In this document: positions 7,170 through 15,906 of the stretch, in pieces | How positions within the stretch are numbered: the stretch's first letter is position 1 | Layout: every line of letters begins with the position of its first letter | Source of the DNA: Oligoflexus sp. | GTDB taxonomy: Bacteria > Bdellovibrionota_B > Oligoflexia > Oligoflexales > Oligoflexaceae | Direction of reading: 5' to 3' | Assembly: GCA_014377445.1 (NCBI GenBank) | Contig: JACMPP010000067.1 | Coordinates: 1-64,000 of the forward strand | Length of the DNA stretch: 64,000 nucleotides | Program-made: the position numbers and the translations under genes | Notes under the pieces: generated by a model | Database searches by the model: none | The model's input: the letters and a program-made list of their open reading frames with translations, nothing else | What the model was told of the DNA's origin: nothing

Positions 7170-9368
7170 ATGGCACTTATCGAATACAAAAAAATCACGC
7201 CAGGGCTGATGTGGGTCGCTGTCCCATCGCGCTCTATTTATATTCAATGTGGCTGTCCTGCGGACAGTGTCAAACACATGATGCAAAGTGGTTTTATTCG
7301 TGAGCAAAATGGTATCGAACTCGGACCCAACACGATTCTCCTTTCCGATCTGAGTATTCAAAACGGCCAGCTCTCTAATATGGCTGAATTTTCTGTCCTT
7401 CAAATGTTCTACCGTCAGGGAATGATTCTCCCGAAACACCCTGGATATACAGGACAAAAGCCACTCTTGATCGGCCATCCGGAACCCTTGGATGCCCAGC
7501 TCGAATATATATTCCGCGGCAACTATGGAATGACGGAAGACGAAGTCCGCGCGGCCTCGTCAACACCCGAAGAAGCAGAAATGCATAACCGAATCAAACT
7601 CAATTTTGCTTTCGGCAAAATTCAACCGGTTGACGACATCCTCCGCACCCTGCCTCTCGAGGATGGCGAAAAAGAGATCGGCAACGGTGTCTTTATTCGT
7701 CGCATCGCGGTGAATGTCTTTGAATTCCGCTGTGATTCCGAGCGCCTTCGCATCGACCTCAACCTGGCGCCTCATGAAGCGTACCGTCCGACCTTCCGCT
7801 TTAAGTTTCAACAGCTAATTCCGGAGTTCTTCTCCATCGTCCACAGCGGCGAAGGCGATGGCTGGGATGTGAATCAACCTTCGATGGCGTCCGTAGTATG
7901 TTATGGACCCGATATCTATCTCATCGATGCGGGACCCTATATCTCCCATACTCTTCGCTCTTTTGGATTGAGTTTGAATTCTGTCAAAGGAATTTTCCAG
8001 ACGCACGCCCATGACGACCACTTCGCCGGCCTCTGTGAGTTGATGCTGGGCGATAAGAAGATCGAATATTACGCGCCTCCGCTCGTGCGGCAATCCGTTG
8101 AAAACAAACTTAAAGCGCTGCTTAACATCAATATGCCGGTCCTCGACAGTTTTTTCGCGGTTCAGGATTTTACCGCTCAGGCCTGGAACAACGTCGATGG
8201 CCTCGAAGTCTTCCCCAGCGTCTCCCCTCACCCGGTCGAGACCTATTTCCTGAAGTTCCGCGCCATGGGACCCACAGGCTATAAAACCTATCATCACCTC
8301 GCCGACATCGCATCTTTCGATGTGCTGAAGGCGATGATTGAGGAAGATCCCACGAAGCCGGGCTTAACGCGGGACAACTACGAGAAGATTCGCGCGAGCT
8401 ACCTGGAAAAGGCCGATTTGAAAAAAATAGATACCGGCGGCGGTATCATACACGGTCAAGCGAGCGATTTCCGCGATGACAAATCGACCAAAATCATCTT
8501 CTCGCACAGCACCAAAGCGCTGACCATGACCCAACAGATCTTTGGCACGCAGGCCTATTTCGGTCAGGCGGATCATCTGATTCAAGGCCACGTCGACTAT
8601 CGGCACGAGATCGCCGCGCGCTCCCTGCACCATCATTTTCCAACGGTTCCCTTCGGATCCTTCTACGATTTGCTCAATCAGGAAATCCTGAAAATTGAGC
8701 CGGGCGTTGCCATCTCCTCACTCAGTCAGTCGCCTCAGGACGTGTTCCTCATCCTCAAAGGCATCGTCGCGAGTCACAAGGTGTCGAGCTTTAGCGACCT
8801 CGAATACCAGGCGGGTTATTTCATCAATGATGAACTCGACTGCCCTCTCGATGAGCTTCGCAGCAAATCCTGGGTCGAGCTTTTGAGAATTCCTTCATTG
8901 GTGTTCCGAGCCTTCCTCGTGCGCAACAATCTACTCGAAAGCTTTACGAAGAACATCGCCAAACGTCGCCAGCTCGAATACAGCGAACTCTTTTCACCGA
9001 TACGGTATTCCCCGCTCCTGCACAAGATCGCGCGCTCGCTGGAGCCTTTTGAGATTCAAAAGGACAAGCTCATCAAAAATTTCGCGGGCCACTATATTTT
9101 TTTGCTCGATAAAGGCAGCATGCAGCTTTTCAACGGGACTTATAGCGAGCTACTGAAGCCTGGCAGCTTCTGTTACGAAGACAATGTACTGCTTGAAAAC
9201 AGCTCGCATCACCTGCATCTCAGGGCGCTCGAAGACAGCTTCGGCTTTCTCGTGCCTCACGTTCTCGTCAAAGACATTCCCGCCGTGGAATGGAAACTTC
9301 TCGAAGCTTACAAGCGCCGCAGCCAGGCCATCAAGAAACTCCTTGCCGTAAAATCCTCAGCCGCGTAA
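7170..9368 (+). CDS. Metallo-beta-lactamase-fold protein with C-terminal cyclic-nucleotide-binding-like domains
   Basis: The chosen ATG at 7170 (732 residues) has AGGAAGG just upstream. The frame is open to 6993, but that stretch lacks a ribosome site and looks unconserved. After about 220 unassigned N-terminal residues comes an MBL-fold core with the zinc-binding HxHxDH motif (H279, H281, D283, H284 in THAHDDHFAG) and later GGGIIHGQ and IIFSHSTKA segments that could carry further ligands. From about residue 505 there are two regions resembling cyclic-nucleotide-binding beta-rolls (PQDVFLILKG, and YIFLLDKGSMQLFNG followed by LKPGSFCYEDNVLL). It is probably a cytoplasmic, ligand-controlled hydrolase. 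The substrate is unknown. The domain order is my reading of motifs, with the cNMP calls less sure than the MBL call. Confidence 0.75.
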   Translation: MALIEYKKITPGLMWVAVPSRSIYIQCGCPADSVKHMMQSGFIREQNGIELGPNTILLSDLSIQNGQLSNMAEFSVLQMFYRQGMILPKHPGYTGQKPLLIGHPEPLDAQLEYIFRGNYGMTEDEVRAASSTPEEAEMHNRIKLNFAFGKIQPVDDILRTLPLEDGEKEIGNGVFIRRIAVNVFEFRCDSERLRIDLNLAPHEAYRPTFRFKFQQLIPEFFSIVHSGEGDGWDVNQPSMASVVCYGPDIYLIDAGPYISHTLRSFGLSLNSVKGIFQTHAHDDHFAGLCELMLGDKKIEYYAPPLVRQSVENKLKALLNINMPVLDSFFAVQDFTAQAWNNVDGLEVFPSVSPHPVETYFLKFRAMGPTGYKTYHHLADIASFDVLKAMIEEDPTKPGLTRDNYEKIRASYLEKADLKKIDTGGGIIHGQASDFRDDKSTKIIFSHSTKALTMTQQIFGTQAYFGQADHLIQGHVDYRHEIAARSLHHHFPTVPFGSFYDLLNQEILKIEPGVAISSLSQSPQDVFLILKGIVASHKVSSFSDLEYQAGYFINDELDCPLDELRSKSWVELLRIPSLVFRAFLVRNNLLESFTKNIAKRRQLEYSELFSPIRYSPLLHKIARSLEPFEIQKDKLIKNFAGHYIFLLDKGSMQLFNGTYSELLKPGSFCYEDNVLLENSSHHLHLRALEDSFGFLVPHVLVKDIPAVEWKLLEAYKRRSQAIKKLLAVKSSAA

Positions 9369-9398
9369 AAAAAAAAGGCCTGGGTATTCAGGAGGCCT
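9367..9398 (-). terminator. Minus-strand terminator-like hairpin overlapping the gloA remnant's ribosome site
   Basis: On the minus strand AGGCCT, 11-base loop, AGGCCT, then ten Ts. It lies about 100 bases past the stop of the minus-strand gene ending at 9500. Its stem contains the AGGAGG that serves the gloA remnant on the other strand. Confidence 0.55.
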
Positions 9399-9400
9399 CA

Positions 9401-9586
9401 ATGACATTCCTACACCGAATGGTTCGCGTTCGGGACGTCGATGCGTCTCTCCATTTTTACTGCGAACTTTTGGGTCTGGTGGAGACACGTCGGAGGGATT
9501 TAGGATCCGCAGGGATAAGACAAGACTTCACAAATGTCAAAAGCGCCTTCAAAACTCAGCATGCCCGCCCATTGCGGGTCTTTTAA
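9401..9586 (+). pseudogene. gloA: Truncated glyoxalase I (gloA) remnant
   Basis: An ATG with a perfect AGGAGG site opens a frame whose first 33 residues look like the start of lactoylglutathione lyase (MTFLHRMVRVRDVDASLHFY, then ELLGLVETRRRD). After that the similarity stops and the frame runs through sequence antisense to the neighbouring gene, ending at 9586. An intact GloA is about 130 residues, so most of the fold and the later metal ligands are gone. The break falls at about 9499, exactly where the minus-strand neighbour's stop codon begins (9500-9502), which points to a rearrangement or deletion that joined the two. A 61-residue product could still be translated but should not be an active enzyme. 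Confidence 0.75.
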
Positions 9587-10321
9587 CAGACTGGCAAGCG
9601 ATACAGGTTTGCCGTCCAGCTCAGCTTCGGGCGCGACCATTCGAATCCCATGACTGTAATCGACATAGAATTTTCCATGCCAGAGGGAAAGAGGCTGAAT
9701 CGCAGCTCCGTTCCCAAGATTGTGCCAGCCGTAGATAGCGAGTTTGCCGGTTTTGACCAGGAGGCGCGAGCTGACGACCAAGTCCTTCTTGTGACCGGCG
9801 ATCAGGGGATGGTCCACGAATTCGATCGCGGAACGATCCCGAATCCACTGATTATGCTCGACGAGATAGGCTGTCGATCGCATTTCATCGGAGGGTGGAT
9901 AGGCATGAGGCCAATGCACGCGCTCGGCCTGTTGATAGATTTGATCGACCATTTTTGAGGTCGGAATCAGCATGTTCCAATCCGCCGCGAGGCGCTTGGC
10001 CGATATCCAGGAAAGGGGCATAAGCACGGAATCCTGGTCGGTTCCGAGCGCGATATAATCCGGCGCCACCCAGTACACGAGCCGATGGCCATTTTCATGA
10101 ACCTGTATCGCTTTAAACTGCCGGAGTCCTTTGGGCCAAAATCCCAGATGAAAGAATTCCAGTATCTTCTTCTCGCGCGCTTCGACATCATCGATGCCGA
10201 GCTCCGCGATAAGTTCGCTTGCCCCTCTTTGGGAGTGAGGTTCTCCCAGGACGGCTTTGTCTTGAATCTCTGGAAATAGGCTGCAGTTGAAAAGCATTGC
10301 CAGCATGCAAGGCAAGTTCAT
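9500..10321 (-). CDS. Hypothetical protein, 273 residues, possibly exported
   Basis: I do not recognise this family. The ATG has a GAGGAG site at the right distance. The N-terminus is hydrophobic (MNLPCMLAMLFNCSLF) but lacks the basic residues of a classical signal peptide; a Cys at about residue 13 could mimic a lipobox. The rest is rich in Trp, Tyr and His (for example EFFHLGFWPKGLRQF, RLVYWVAPDYIALGTD, YGWHNLGNGAAIQPLSLWHGKFY), a composition seen in globular secreted enzymes. It is followed downstream (minus) by the gloA remnant and a terminator. A lipoprotein gene starts 33 bases upstream on the same strand, so the two could be one operon of envelope proteins. Confidence 0.65.
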   Translation of the reverse strand: MNLPCMLAMLFNCSLFPEIQDKAVLGEPHSQRGASELIAELGIDDVEAREKKILEFFHLGFWPKGLRQFKAIQVHENGHRLVYWVAPDYIALGTDQDSVLMPLSWISAKRLAADWNMLIPTSKMVDQIYQQAERVHWPHAYPPSDEMRSTAYLVEHNQWIRDRSAIEFVDHPLIAGHKKDLVVSSRLLVKTGKLAIYGWHNLGNGAAIQPLSLWHGKFYVDYSHGIRMVAPEAELDGKPVSLASLLKDPQWAGMLSFEGAFDICEVLSYPCGS

Positions 10322-10353
10322 TGAGACTCCTCCCCTATCACTTCAACGTGGAA

Positions 10354-10851
10354 TCAGTTGGAAGGGACAAAACCTTTCATGATCGTCTTTTCTTCCTCGA
10401 AATGCATATCCATCTTGCCGATGGCGGTTCCGAGATAGAGATTGGCGACAAGTAGAACTTTGAGTTCCTTGGGATTTTGCAGATACTTCTTCATAAGAAT
10501 CACGAGAACGTCAGAATCCATACGAAAAGGAAGGCGCACTTCAATTTTTTCGTGGCTATTGAGGGTGATTACGTCTTTGTGAGAGCCTTCACCCAGATCG
10601 AGTTCCAGGCTGCGGACTTTATATTGAAGCTCTTCGATATCAACGCTGAAGCTGTTAGGGTTCATCACTTCAAGGACGAAATCCATATCCATGCGTTTGG
10701 TGCTGATCGAACGAACATCGACGTTTACCAAGCGGACCTGAGGCTTATCCGCGACCACCCCCAAGAGATGCCGCAGGTGACTACACGCGGCACCTGAGCC
10801 CAAGATGAGCAGGGTGAAAGCCAAGGAGAACTCCCGAAGGCACTTAGTCAT
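10354..10851 (-). CDS. LEA14/WHy-type lipoprotein
   Basis: The ATG at 10851 (165 residues) has GGAGA six bases upstream. An ATG six codons earlier is also possible but poorer. The N-terminus is a signal (basic MTKCLR, hydrophobic stretch, then GAAC as a non-classical lipobox). Residues about 45-160 look like a water-stress/hypersensitive-response (LEA_2) domain: VRLVNVDVRSISTKRMDMDFVLEV, NPNSFSVDIEELQYKV, and a repeated beta pattern of about 100 residues. Bacterial members are small periplasmic-facing lipoproteins of unclear role, often linked to desiccation or envelope stress. It precedes the 273-residue hypothetical gene on the same strand. Confidence 0.7.
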   Translation of the reverse strand: MTKCLREFSLAFTLLILGSGAACSHLRHLLGVVADKPQVRLVNVDVRSISTKRMDMDFVLEVMNPNSFSVDIEELQYKVRSLELDLGEGSHKDVITLNSHEKIEVRLPFRMDSDVLVILMKKYLQNPKELKVLLVANLYLGTAIGKMDMHFEEEKTIMKGFVPSN

Positions 10852-10920
10852 GAAGAGTCTCCAAAACACCCGTTTATGAAGCCATGGAAACTTTTAAACG
10901 GGATGGCTTGATGTTAGCGT

Positions 10921-10944
10921 GGCGCCGCTGCACGAAGCGGCGCC
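10921..10944 (-). terminator. GC-rich hairpin directly after the LysRS stop
   Basis: A perfect 9-bp stem (GGCGCCGCT/AGCGGCGCC) with a 6-base loop starts five bases past the stop at 10950. There is no T run after it on the minus strand, so it may protect a 3' end, or end transcription only with Rho. Confidence 0.45.
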
Positions 10945-10949
10945 TTACT

Positions 10950-12536
10950 TTAGACATCAGAAAGGAGACGTCTGATCCGTTCGCTGCCCAGGTCTTTAAG
11001 AAAACTCGGAAGACGAGGACCCTGATCACGACCAATCACCTTCTGGTATACGGCTTGATAGAACTCTTTCCCATCACAACCCGTAACATGGATGATATCA
11101 TCAAAGAGTCTTTGATTTAACTCTTTCGCTTCGATCGTTTCGAGATCAACATTGTCGAGCAGCTTGACCAACGCCCGTACGGCCGCGGTTTGAAGCTCGC
11201 TGATCTCGAATTTCACCGGTTGTTTGTAGATCTGATAGCGGAATTCGTCCGGGGCGCAGTTCGAGATCCAGTTCCACGCGCGCGCGGCTCGGGACCAGAA
11301 GGCGGCCTTATTCTGAGGGCCTTTTTCGTTGCCCGAGTACCAGCGATCCCAGGTTTTTTGGATATCACCATCAAAAATTTGCAAACGTCCCGAGAGTTCG
11401 CGGAAAGGCGCCCGGAAGAGAGCCGCTTCGGGAACTTCAGCGATACAGGACAATTCGTAGGCACGGCGAAGAACCGGCCATTTGCCGGGATTCGCGGGAA
11501 CGGGGCCAAGAGCCGCGATTTCCGCCTTGTCGAATTCATCGTAGACCTTGATCACATCGGAATCAAAAGAGATGGCAAAATCGGTGTTGGGTCTCTGGTT
11601 CGCAAAGATCCAACGCACCATCTGTGGCTCGTAGATCTCGAGGGCCTGGCTCAGAGTGATGAGCTCGCCACTCGAGGAAGACATCTTGCCCGAACCGCCT
11701 TTGATCGACACGAAGTCGTACTGGAGATACTGGGGAGCGTCACGATCCCAAAGGGCTTTGACGATTTTCTTGCCCGTGTCGAAGGATCCGCCATCGCTCG
11801 AATGGTCTTTGCCGCCCGGCTCAAAGTCAACTTTTTCATAAGCCCAGCGCATGGGCCAATCGGTTCGCCAATTGAGCTTGAGATCCTTGGTTTTCCGGAT
11901 ATCGATTTTCTCTTCGTTCCCGCAAAGCCCGCACTTGTATTCGTAATCGTAAGCGCCTAAATAGCGTTCGTAGTCCATCTGATCCCGTTGGCATTTGCTG
12001 CAATAGATTGCAGACGGCAACCAGTCGTCAGCCAGAGGCTCACTGCGGAATGCATTCAGAATTTCTTTGATTTTCTCTTTGTTTTCGAGCGCGTGCTTGA
12101 TGGATTCAGCATAGAGCGCACTCCCGTAACGATCGCTCTGATACAAGAATTCAGGAGTGATGCCCACGCCGCCGATCTCTGCTTCGAACACGCGGATATT
12201 GTGCGCGGCATAAGACTTGTCTTCGCCGTAAGGATCGGGGACTCGACTGATAGGTCGACGGAGATTTTCGGTCAGCATCTCCTGCTGGGGCAAATTCTTC
12301 GGTACTTTGCGCAGCGTATCGAAATCATCCCAACTGTAGATGAAACGAACTTTTTTTCCGGCGGAACGTAGCGCCCTTGCGACAAGGTCGACGGTGATCA
12401 CTTCGCGAAAATTGCCGATATGGACGGTACCGCTTGGGGTAATGCCGCTGGCCACAGTGTAGACGTCTTGCTCGCCGCAGGTGGCGATAACACGAGCTGC
12501 GGCTTGATCGGCCCAATGAGGTGTCAAGGGTTTCAT
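10950..12536 (-). CDS. lysS: Class I lysyl-tRNA synthetase
   Basis: It charges tRNA-Lys with lysine. This is the archaeal-type class I enzyme, unrelated in fold to the usual bacterial class II LysRS. It is 528 residues, the normal class I size. Visible features: a HIGH-type signature in ASGITPSGTVHIGNF (residues about 25-40), a zinc-ribbon-like Cys set (CSKCQRDQ...CGLCGNEE, about residues 179-210), and the KMSKS-equivalent KMSSSSGE (about 285). The C-terminal alpha-helical anticodon-binding region follows. AGGACA precedes the ATG. No class II LysRS is seen in the window. It appears to be a single-gene unit. Confidence 0.95.
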   Translation of the reverse strand: MKPLTPHWADQAAARVIATCGEQDVYTVASGITPSGTVHIGNFREVITVDLVARALRSAGKKVRFIYSWDDFDTLRKVPKNLPQQEMLTENLRRPISRVPDPYGEDKSYAAHNIRVFEAEIGGVGITPEFLYQSDRYGSALYAESIKHALENKEKIKEILNAFRSEPLADDWLPSAIYCSKCQRDQMDYERYLGAYDYEYKCGLCGNEEKIDIRKTKDLKLNWRTDWPMRWAYEKVDFEPGGKDHSSDGGSFDTGKKIVKALWDRDAPQYLQYDFVSIKGGSGKMSSSSGELITLSQALEIYEPQMVRWIFANQRPNTDFAISFDSDVIKVYDEFDKAEIAALGPVPANPGKWPVLRRAYELSCIAEVPEAALFRAPFRELSGRLQIFDGDIQKTWDRWYSGNEKGPQNKAAFWSRAARAWNWISNCAPDEFRYQIYKQPVKFEISELQTAAVRALVKLLDNVDLETIEAKELNQRLFDDIIHVTGCDGKEFYQAVYQKVIGRDQGPRLPSFLKDLGSERIRRLLSDV

Positions 12537-12737
12537 GCTTGTCCTAGGGAATTTGAGAGTTTATGAAATTTTGGCCGCGCTGGCTTTAGAGACGGATATT
12601 TTTAGCACAGCTCCCCTTGAAGACAAGGAAAAACAACGTCTGGCAAAGCCGGGTTGACATCAACCGTTTAAGGATGCGAAACCTACGTACACCAATGCCC
12701 GGCAAGACCTGTGCATTTTGTCATGGAGTGCGATTGA

Positions 12738-13064
12738 GTGGTAAACAAAAGAGAGACGATTTTTCGCGTTCGTTTTCTCGAAAAACATCAGGGCGAAGCC
12801 ATTGAGGCCTTAGTGCGTCAGATCGAGCCAAGCAACCTGCCTGGACTCGTGTGCCTCAGCCATTTCGTTTTCAAGGATGCCACGAAAAGGATCATTCTGC
12901 CCGAGGAAGAGGCTGCAAGTCGACGTTTTCGTCAAACTCAAAGTTTGCATATTCCATACCACAATATACTATTCGTCGAGGAGTTGATTGAGGAGCCGAC
13001 AGATGTCCATCAACTGCCGTTTTTACGAAATATAACTCTTGAATCTGAACACGATGATCGTTGA
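12738..13064 (+). CDS. Small DUF1820-like protein
   Basis: 108 residues from a GTG start with GGAG nine bases upstream. The pattern RETIFRVRFL..., GLVCLSHFVF, then LPEEEAASRRF and SLHIPYHNILFVEELIEE follows the small proteobacterial DUF1820 family (about 100 residues, beta-rich, cytoplasmic, function unknown). The match is from memory of the family pattern, especially the ending 'IP...I.V.E', and should be treated as likely rather than certain. It sits in front of the receiver/PilZ-like gene but with a 189-base gap, so an operon is not required. Confidence 0.65.
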   Translation: MVNKRETIFRVRFLEKHQGEAIEALVRQIEPSNLPGLVCLSHFVFKDATKRIILPEEEAASRRFRQTQSLHIPYHNILFVEELIEEPTDVHQLPFLRNITLESEHDDR

Positions 13065-13253
13065 GCCGCCGCCTCGGCTTCAAACACGCCTTGGCACTTC
13101 CCGTTAAAACTTAAAACTTTTCAGCCATAACCCTGCTTTAAATGCAGTCGCGAAGATCCCTTGGCCCTCGCCCAGTAAGGCAAAGCCAAGCGCGCGCCGA
13201 TACCATCAGTGTAATCCAGCAGCGTCACCATCTGGCTGCTTCCAGGAGCGGAA

Positions 13254-14678
13254 ATGAAACGTTCAGGCATTTACTGGCTTTGTCCTTCGATCGAAGAAGT
13301 CCATCAAAGGCGCGCCAGCATTTTGGACGATATCGGGTATCAGGTCTACTTCTTCGAAAACCTCGAAGCGATGGCTAGAGAAATCTGCGTGAAACGCGCG
13401 AAAATCCTGATTCTCGGCGATGAGTGGCCCAGTGAGGTCGCGATCAAGCATATTCAGACCTTTGCGAATATCCCCGATATCATCGGCGCGAGGCTCCTCC
13501 TCTCCAATAGTCGAAATGATTATGACCTCATGCAAGCCGCCTCGATGGAAGGCTTTCGCGACATCATCCCCCTCGATTTAGGCGATGCAGAATGGCTTCA
13601 GCGTTTTGAGTTTGCCACGTCAGGCATGGAATCTATCCTCGACATTCATAGCGATTTGAAAAAATTCGACGAAAAAATTGAAATCAATATTCCAGCCCGT
13701 GTGGTTTGGGTCGGAACACAGACGCTGTGGATCGAGTCCAAGACTCTGGCGGCCGTCGGTGATACGATTCGGCTCAAAGGCGCTTTGGCGGAACGCCTTG
13801 GCCTCAAAGAAATCAAAGCCGTTGTCATCGAAAAGCAAAAGTCCCATTTGAGTTATCGTTTCTCAGAGGCCCTCGTGGTCAATTGGTCGAAGGACGTTTT
13901 AGCTCGTGCCGAACCACAAAAGATCAAAGAGACGATGGAGTATCTCACGCGCGTCGATCTCGGTTTGAGACCCAAAGTCTTTCTGGCGATTCAATCTCCA
14001 GCGCTGCGCACCACGATTCTGCGTTATACCGATCGACGTAAATACGAAGTCCATACCGCACTGCAGAAGAGCAGCCTGGTCTACGAACCCCGCTTTTTCA
14101 CACCTGATCTCATCTTCATCGAAGAGCAGATGACGAGTGGCGAAGGTCATCAGGCCTTCATTGAAATGATTCGTTATCTGCCTGAACACGCCACGATCGT
14201 AACGATTGGTGGACGCAATGAAGGGGGGGATGTCAAAGGCAGCTCGGGCAACCGTCGCATGCGGAGTCTCAGACACATTCCAACCAATCTCGCCGAGTTG
14301 ATCGAGCGCGATTACCTGGCGGCTTTTCATTTAAAGAAACCCGAGGCAGCCGCCAATCGTCTGGCCTTTCTTCCGCATGACCACGCCCTGTCTTACGGTA
14401 TGGTCGCGGTCGATGCCCGCCTGCAAAGCGCTGACTATCTGCAGTTTGAAATTTCGTCGCCAAGCCGTATGAACACCTACTCACTGCTTAAGATACAGGG
14501 TTCGAAAATGAGCCAGTTGCTGGGGGGCCCCGCCTACCTCAAAGTGGTTGCGAGTTGTGAACCCGAAGACGATACCGTCGAGCCTCCCTATCGCTTCAAA
14601 GCCCATCTTTGCAACCTGGTCGAGCCCGTGCGTTTAGCTCTCAACAAACCGCTAAAAGCCGTCGCCAAAGCCAAATAA
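13254..14678 (+). CDS. Tandem degenerate receiver / PilZ-like signalling protein
   Basis: 474 residues; AGGAGCGG precedes the ATG. I read two repeats. Residues about 5-115 look like a response-regulator receiver fold (YWLCPSIEEV, AKILILGDEWP, ARLLLSNS) but lack the usual acidic pair and the final Lys. Residues about 143-225 resemble a PilZ-like beta barrel without the canonical RxxxR and DxSxxG motifs. A second receiver-like stretch (KVFLAIQSP, DLIFIEEQM, ATIVTIGG, about 240-325) and a second PilZ-like stretch (about 360-460) follow. The protein is cytoplasmic with no membrane segment. If this reading is right it is a non-phosphorylated scaffold or c-di-GMP-pathway relic. I am unsure of all four domain calls. 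Confidence 0.6.
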   Translation: MKRSGIYWLCPSIEEVHQRRASILDDIGYQVYFFENLEAMAREICVKRAKILILGDEWPSEVAIKHIQTFANIPDIIGARLLLSNSRNDYDLMQAASMEGFRDIIPLDLGDAEWLQRFEFATSGMESILDIHSDLKKFDEKIEINIPARVVWVGTQTLWIESKTLAAVGDTIRLKGALAERLGLKEIKAVVIEKQKSHLSYRFSEALVVNWSKDVLARAEPQKIKETMEYLTRVDLGLRPKVFLAIQSPALRTTILRYTDRRKYEVHTALQKSSLVYEPRFFTPDLIFIEEQMTSGEGHQAFIEMIRYLPEHATIVTIGGRNEGGDVKGSSGNRRMRSLRHIPTNLAELIERDYLAAFHLKKPEAAANRLAFLPHDHALSYGMVAVDARLQSADYLQFEISSPSRMNTYSLLKIQGSKMSQLLGGPAYLKVVASCEPEDDTVEPPYRFKAHLCNLVEPVRLALNKPLKAVAKAK

Positions 14679-14842
14679 CCTCCTTTAGAGATTGGGCGGC
14701 AGCATGTTGGTGAACTCAAAAGAGAAGAGCCATGATCTGGAAGACCATGGCACTACTATCACCATCAAACTCAACCTTGCGAAGCCCGAGAATTAACTCC
14801 AAGAATTCACAAATCGACTTTGAAAAAAACCATAAATCATTC

Positions 14843-15568
14843 TCAGCTCTTCGCCACGATGCGGAGGATACAGCGTCCAACCCGAACTTCATCGGTGGCC
14901 TGCACACGATGCATGCCTGATGTCTTCTGACCATTCAGAAACGCGCCGTTGGTGGATCCCTGATCTTCGATAAAGACTTCGCCCGTATCGTTGAGTTTTA
15001 TCATCAGGTGCTTTCTCGAGATCTCGGTATCCTGATCGAAGTGCCCAAAGCTCGAAGCGCGTCCGATGTAGACGAGCTTCTGATGGAGCTCGATCGTCTC
15101 GCGATGATTGTTGCCATAGGTTACCACGATCTCCAGGTAGACCTTATTGGCCTGCTTCAGTTCGCGCTCAATCAGAGTATCGACGAGAGAACTGGTCTTA
15201 TCCTGTTTTTTCGTCGAGCTATAGAGCGTGGGTATGTGCCGAACATTTTTTTCATCTTCAAGGCCGAAACGGAAAACGGTTTTTCCGATCTCGAGAATAT
15301 CGCCTTCTTTGAGCCTGGCTTTTACAATGCGTTGACCATTTACAAACGTACCGTTGCTGCTATTCATATCGAAGATATGATAGGTGTCCTCGATACATTG
15401 AATTTGGCAGTGGGTCGCAGAAACCTCGAGATCCGTCACGATAATATCTGCTTTTTCTCGTCCGAATATGGTGTTGTCTCGACGAAGCTTTACCAGCTCA
15501 TTTTGACTCTTGCCCGATATGCAGACCAAAACCCCTCGTTTATCCTTGTCCGGCTTTGCCTTGGTCAT
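14843..15568 (-). CDS. Protein with two FHA domains
   Basis: 241 residues; AGAGGGA site before the ATG. Two forkhead-associated domains are clear. The first (about residues 25-95) has FGREKADIIV, SATHCQI and NSSNGTFVNGQ; the second (about 150-235) has YIGRASSFGHF, SRKHLMIK and STNGAFLNGQ. FHA domains bind phosphothreonine peptides, so this is likely a cytoplasmic adaptor reading Ser/Thr kinase output. A Ser/Thr kinase domain protein is encoded at 39.5-44.5 kb, but nothing ties the two. Both FHA folds keep the Gly-Arg, Ser-xx-His and Asn-Gly residues used in phosphopeptide binding. The linker carries Lys/Gln-rich, probably helical sequence. Confidence 0.9.
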   Translation of the reverse strand: MTKAKPDKDKRGVLVCISGKSQNELVKLRRDNTIFGREKADIIVTDLEVSATHCQIQCIEDTYHIFDMNSSNGTFVNGQRIVKARLKEGDILEIGKTVFRFGLEDEKNVRHIPTLYSSTKKQDKTSSLVDTLIERELKQANKVYLEIVVTYGNNHRETIELHQKLVYIGRASSFGHFDQDTEISRKHLMIKLNDTGEVFIEDQGSTNGAFLNGQKTSGMHRVQATDEVRVGRCILRIVAKS

Positions 15569-15906
15569 CCCTTCCCTCTTGGAAGCTTTTAATATGTCAA
15601 TATTGCATATAAATTCCTGAAGGAGTCCAAAAAACTCAAATCCTGTCGACCCGCTTCTAAGCTCACCAAGTCATTATAATCCATACGCCCCAGCGAAACT
15701 ATGCTTTGGTATCAAAAGTAAACCAGTTCGTACTTTTAAAATTTACAAAAATTCCCGATTTTCCTTTGAAAGTCAGTGATTGGGCGAGTTTCAGACTTTG
15801 GCTTAGATAATGCATATAACTGGGTTGAGCAAAAAGTACGCAGAGATCAAGTCAGACGCGGACAGGCAGCGTGAGTCAGAAGCGACGAGATTAACCAAAG
15901 GGGTGC
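15569..15906. other. 338-base divergent intergenic region with imperfect palindrome
   Basis: AT-rich spacer between the FHA gene (minus) and the TPR regulator (plus). At 15593-15609 TATGTCAATATTGCATA is palindromic apart from one pair of positions, 25 bases upstream of the FHA ATG, and could be an operator. An AGATAAT element near 15806 could be a -10 for the plus-strand gene, but no good -35 matches. I see no gene or RNA in it. Confidence 0.4.
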
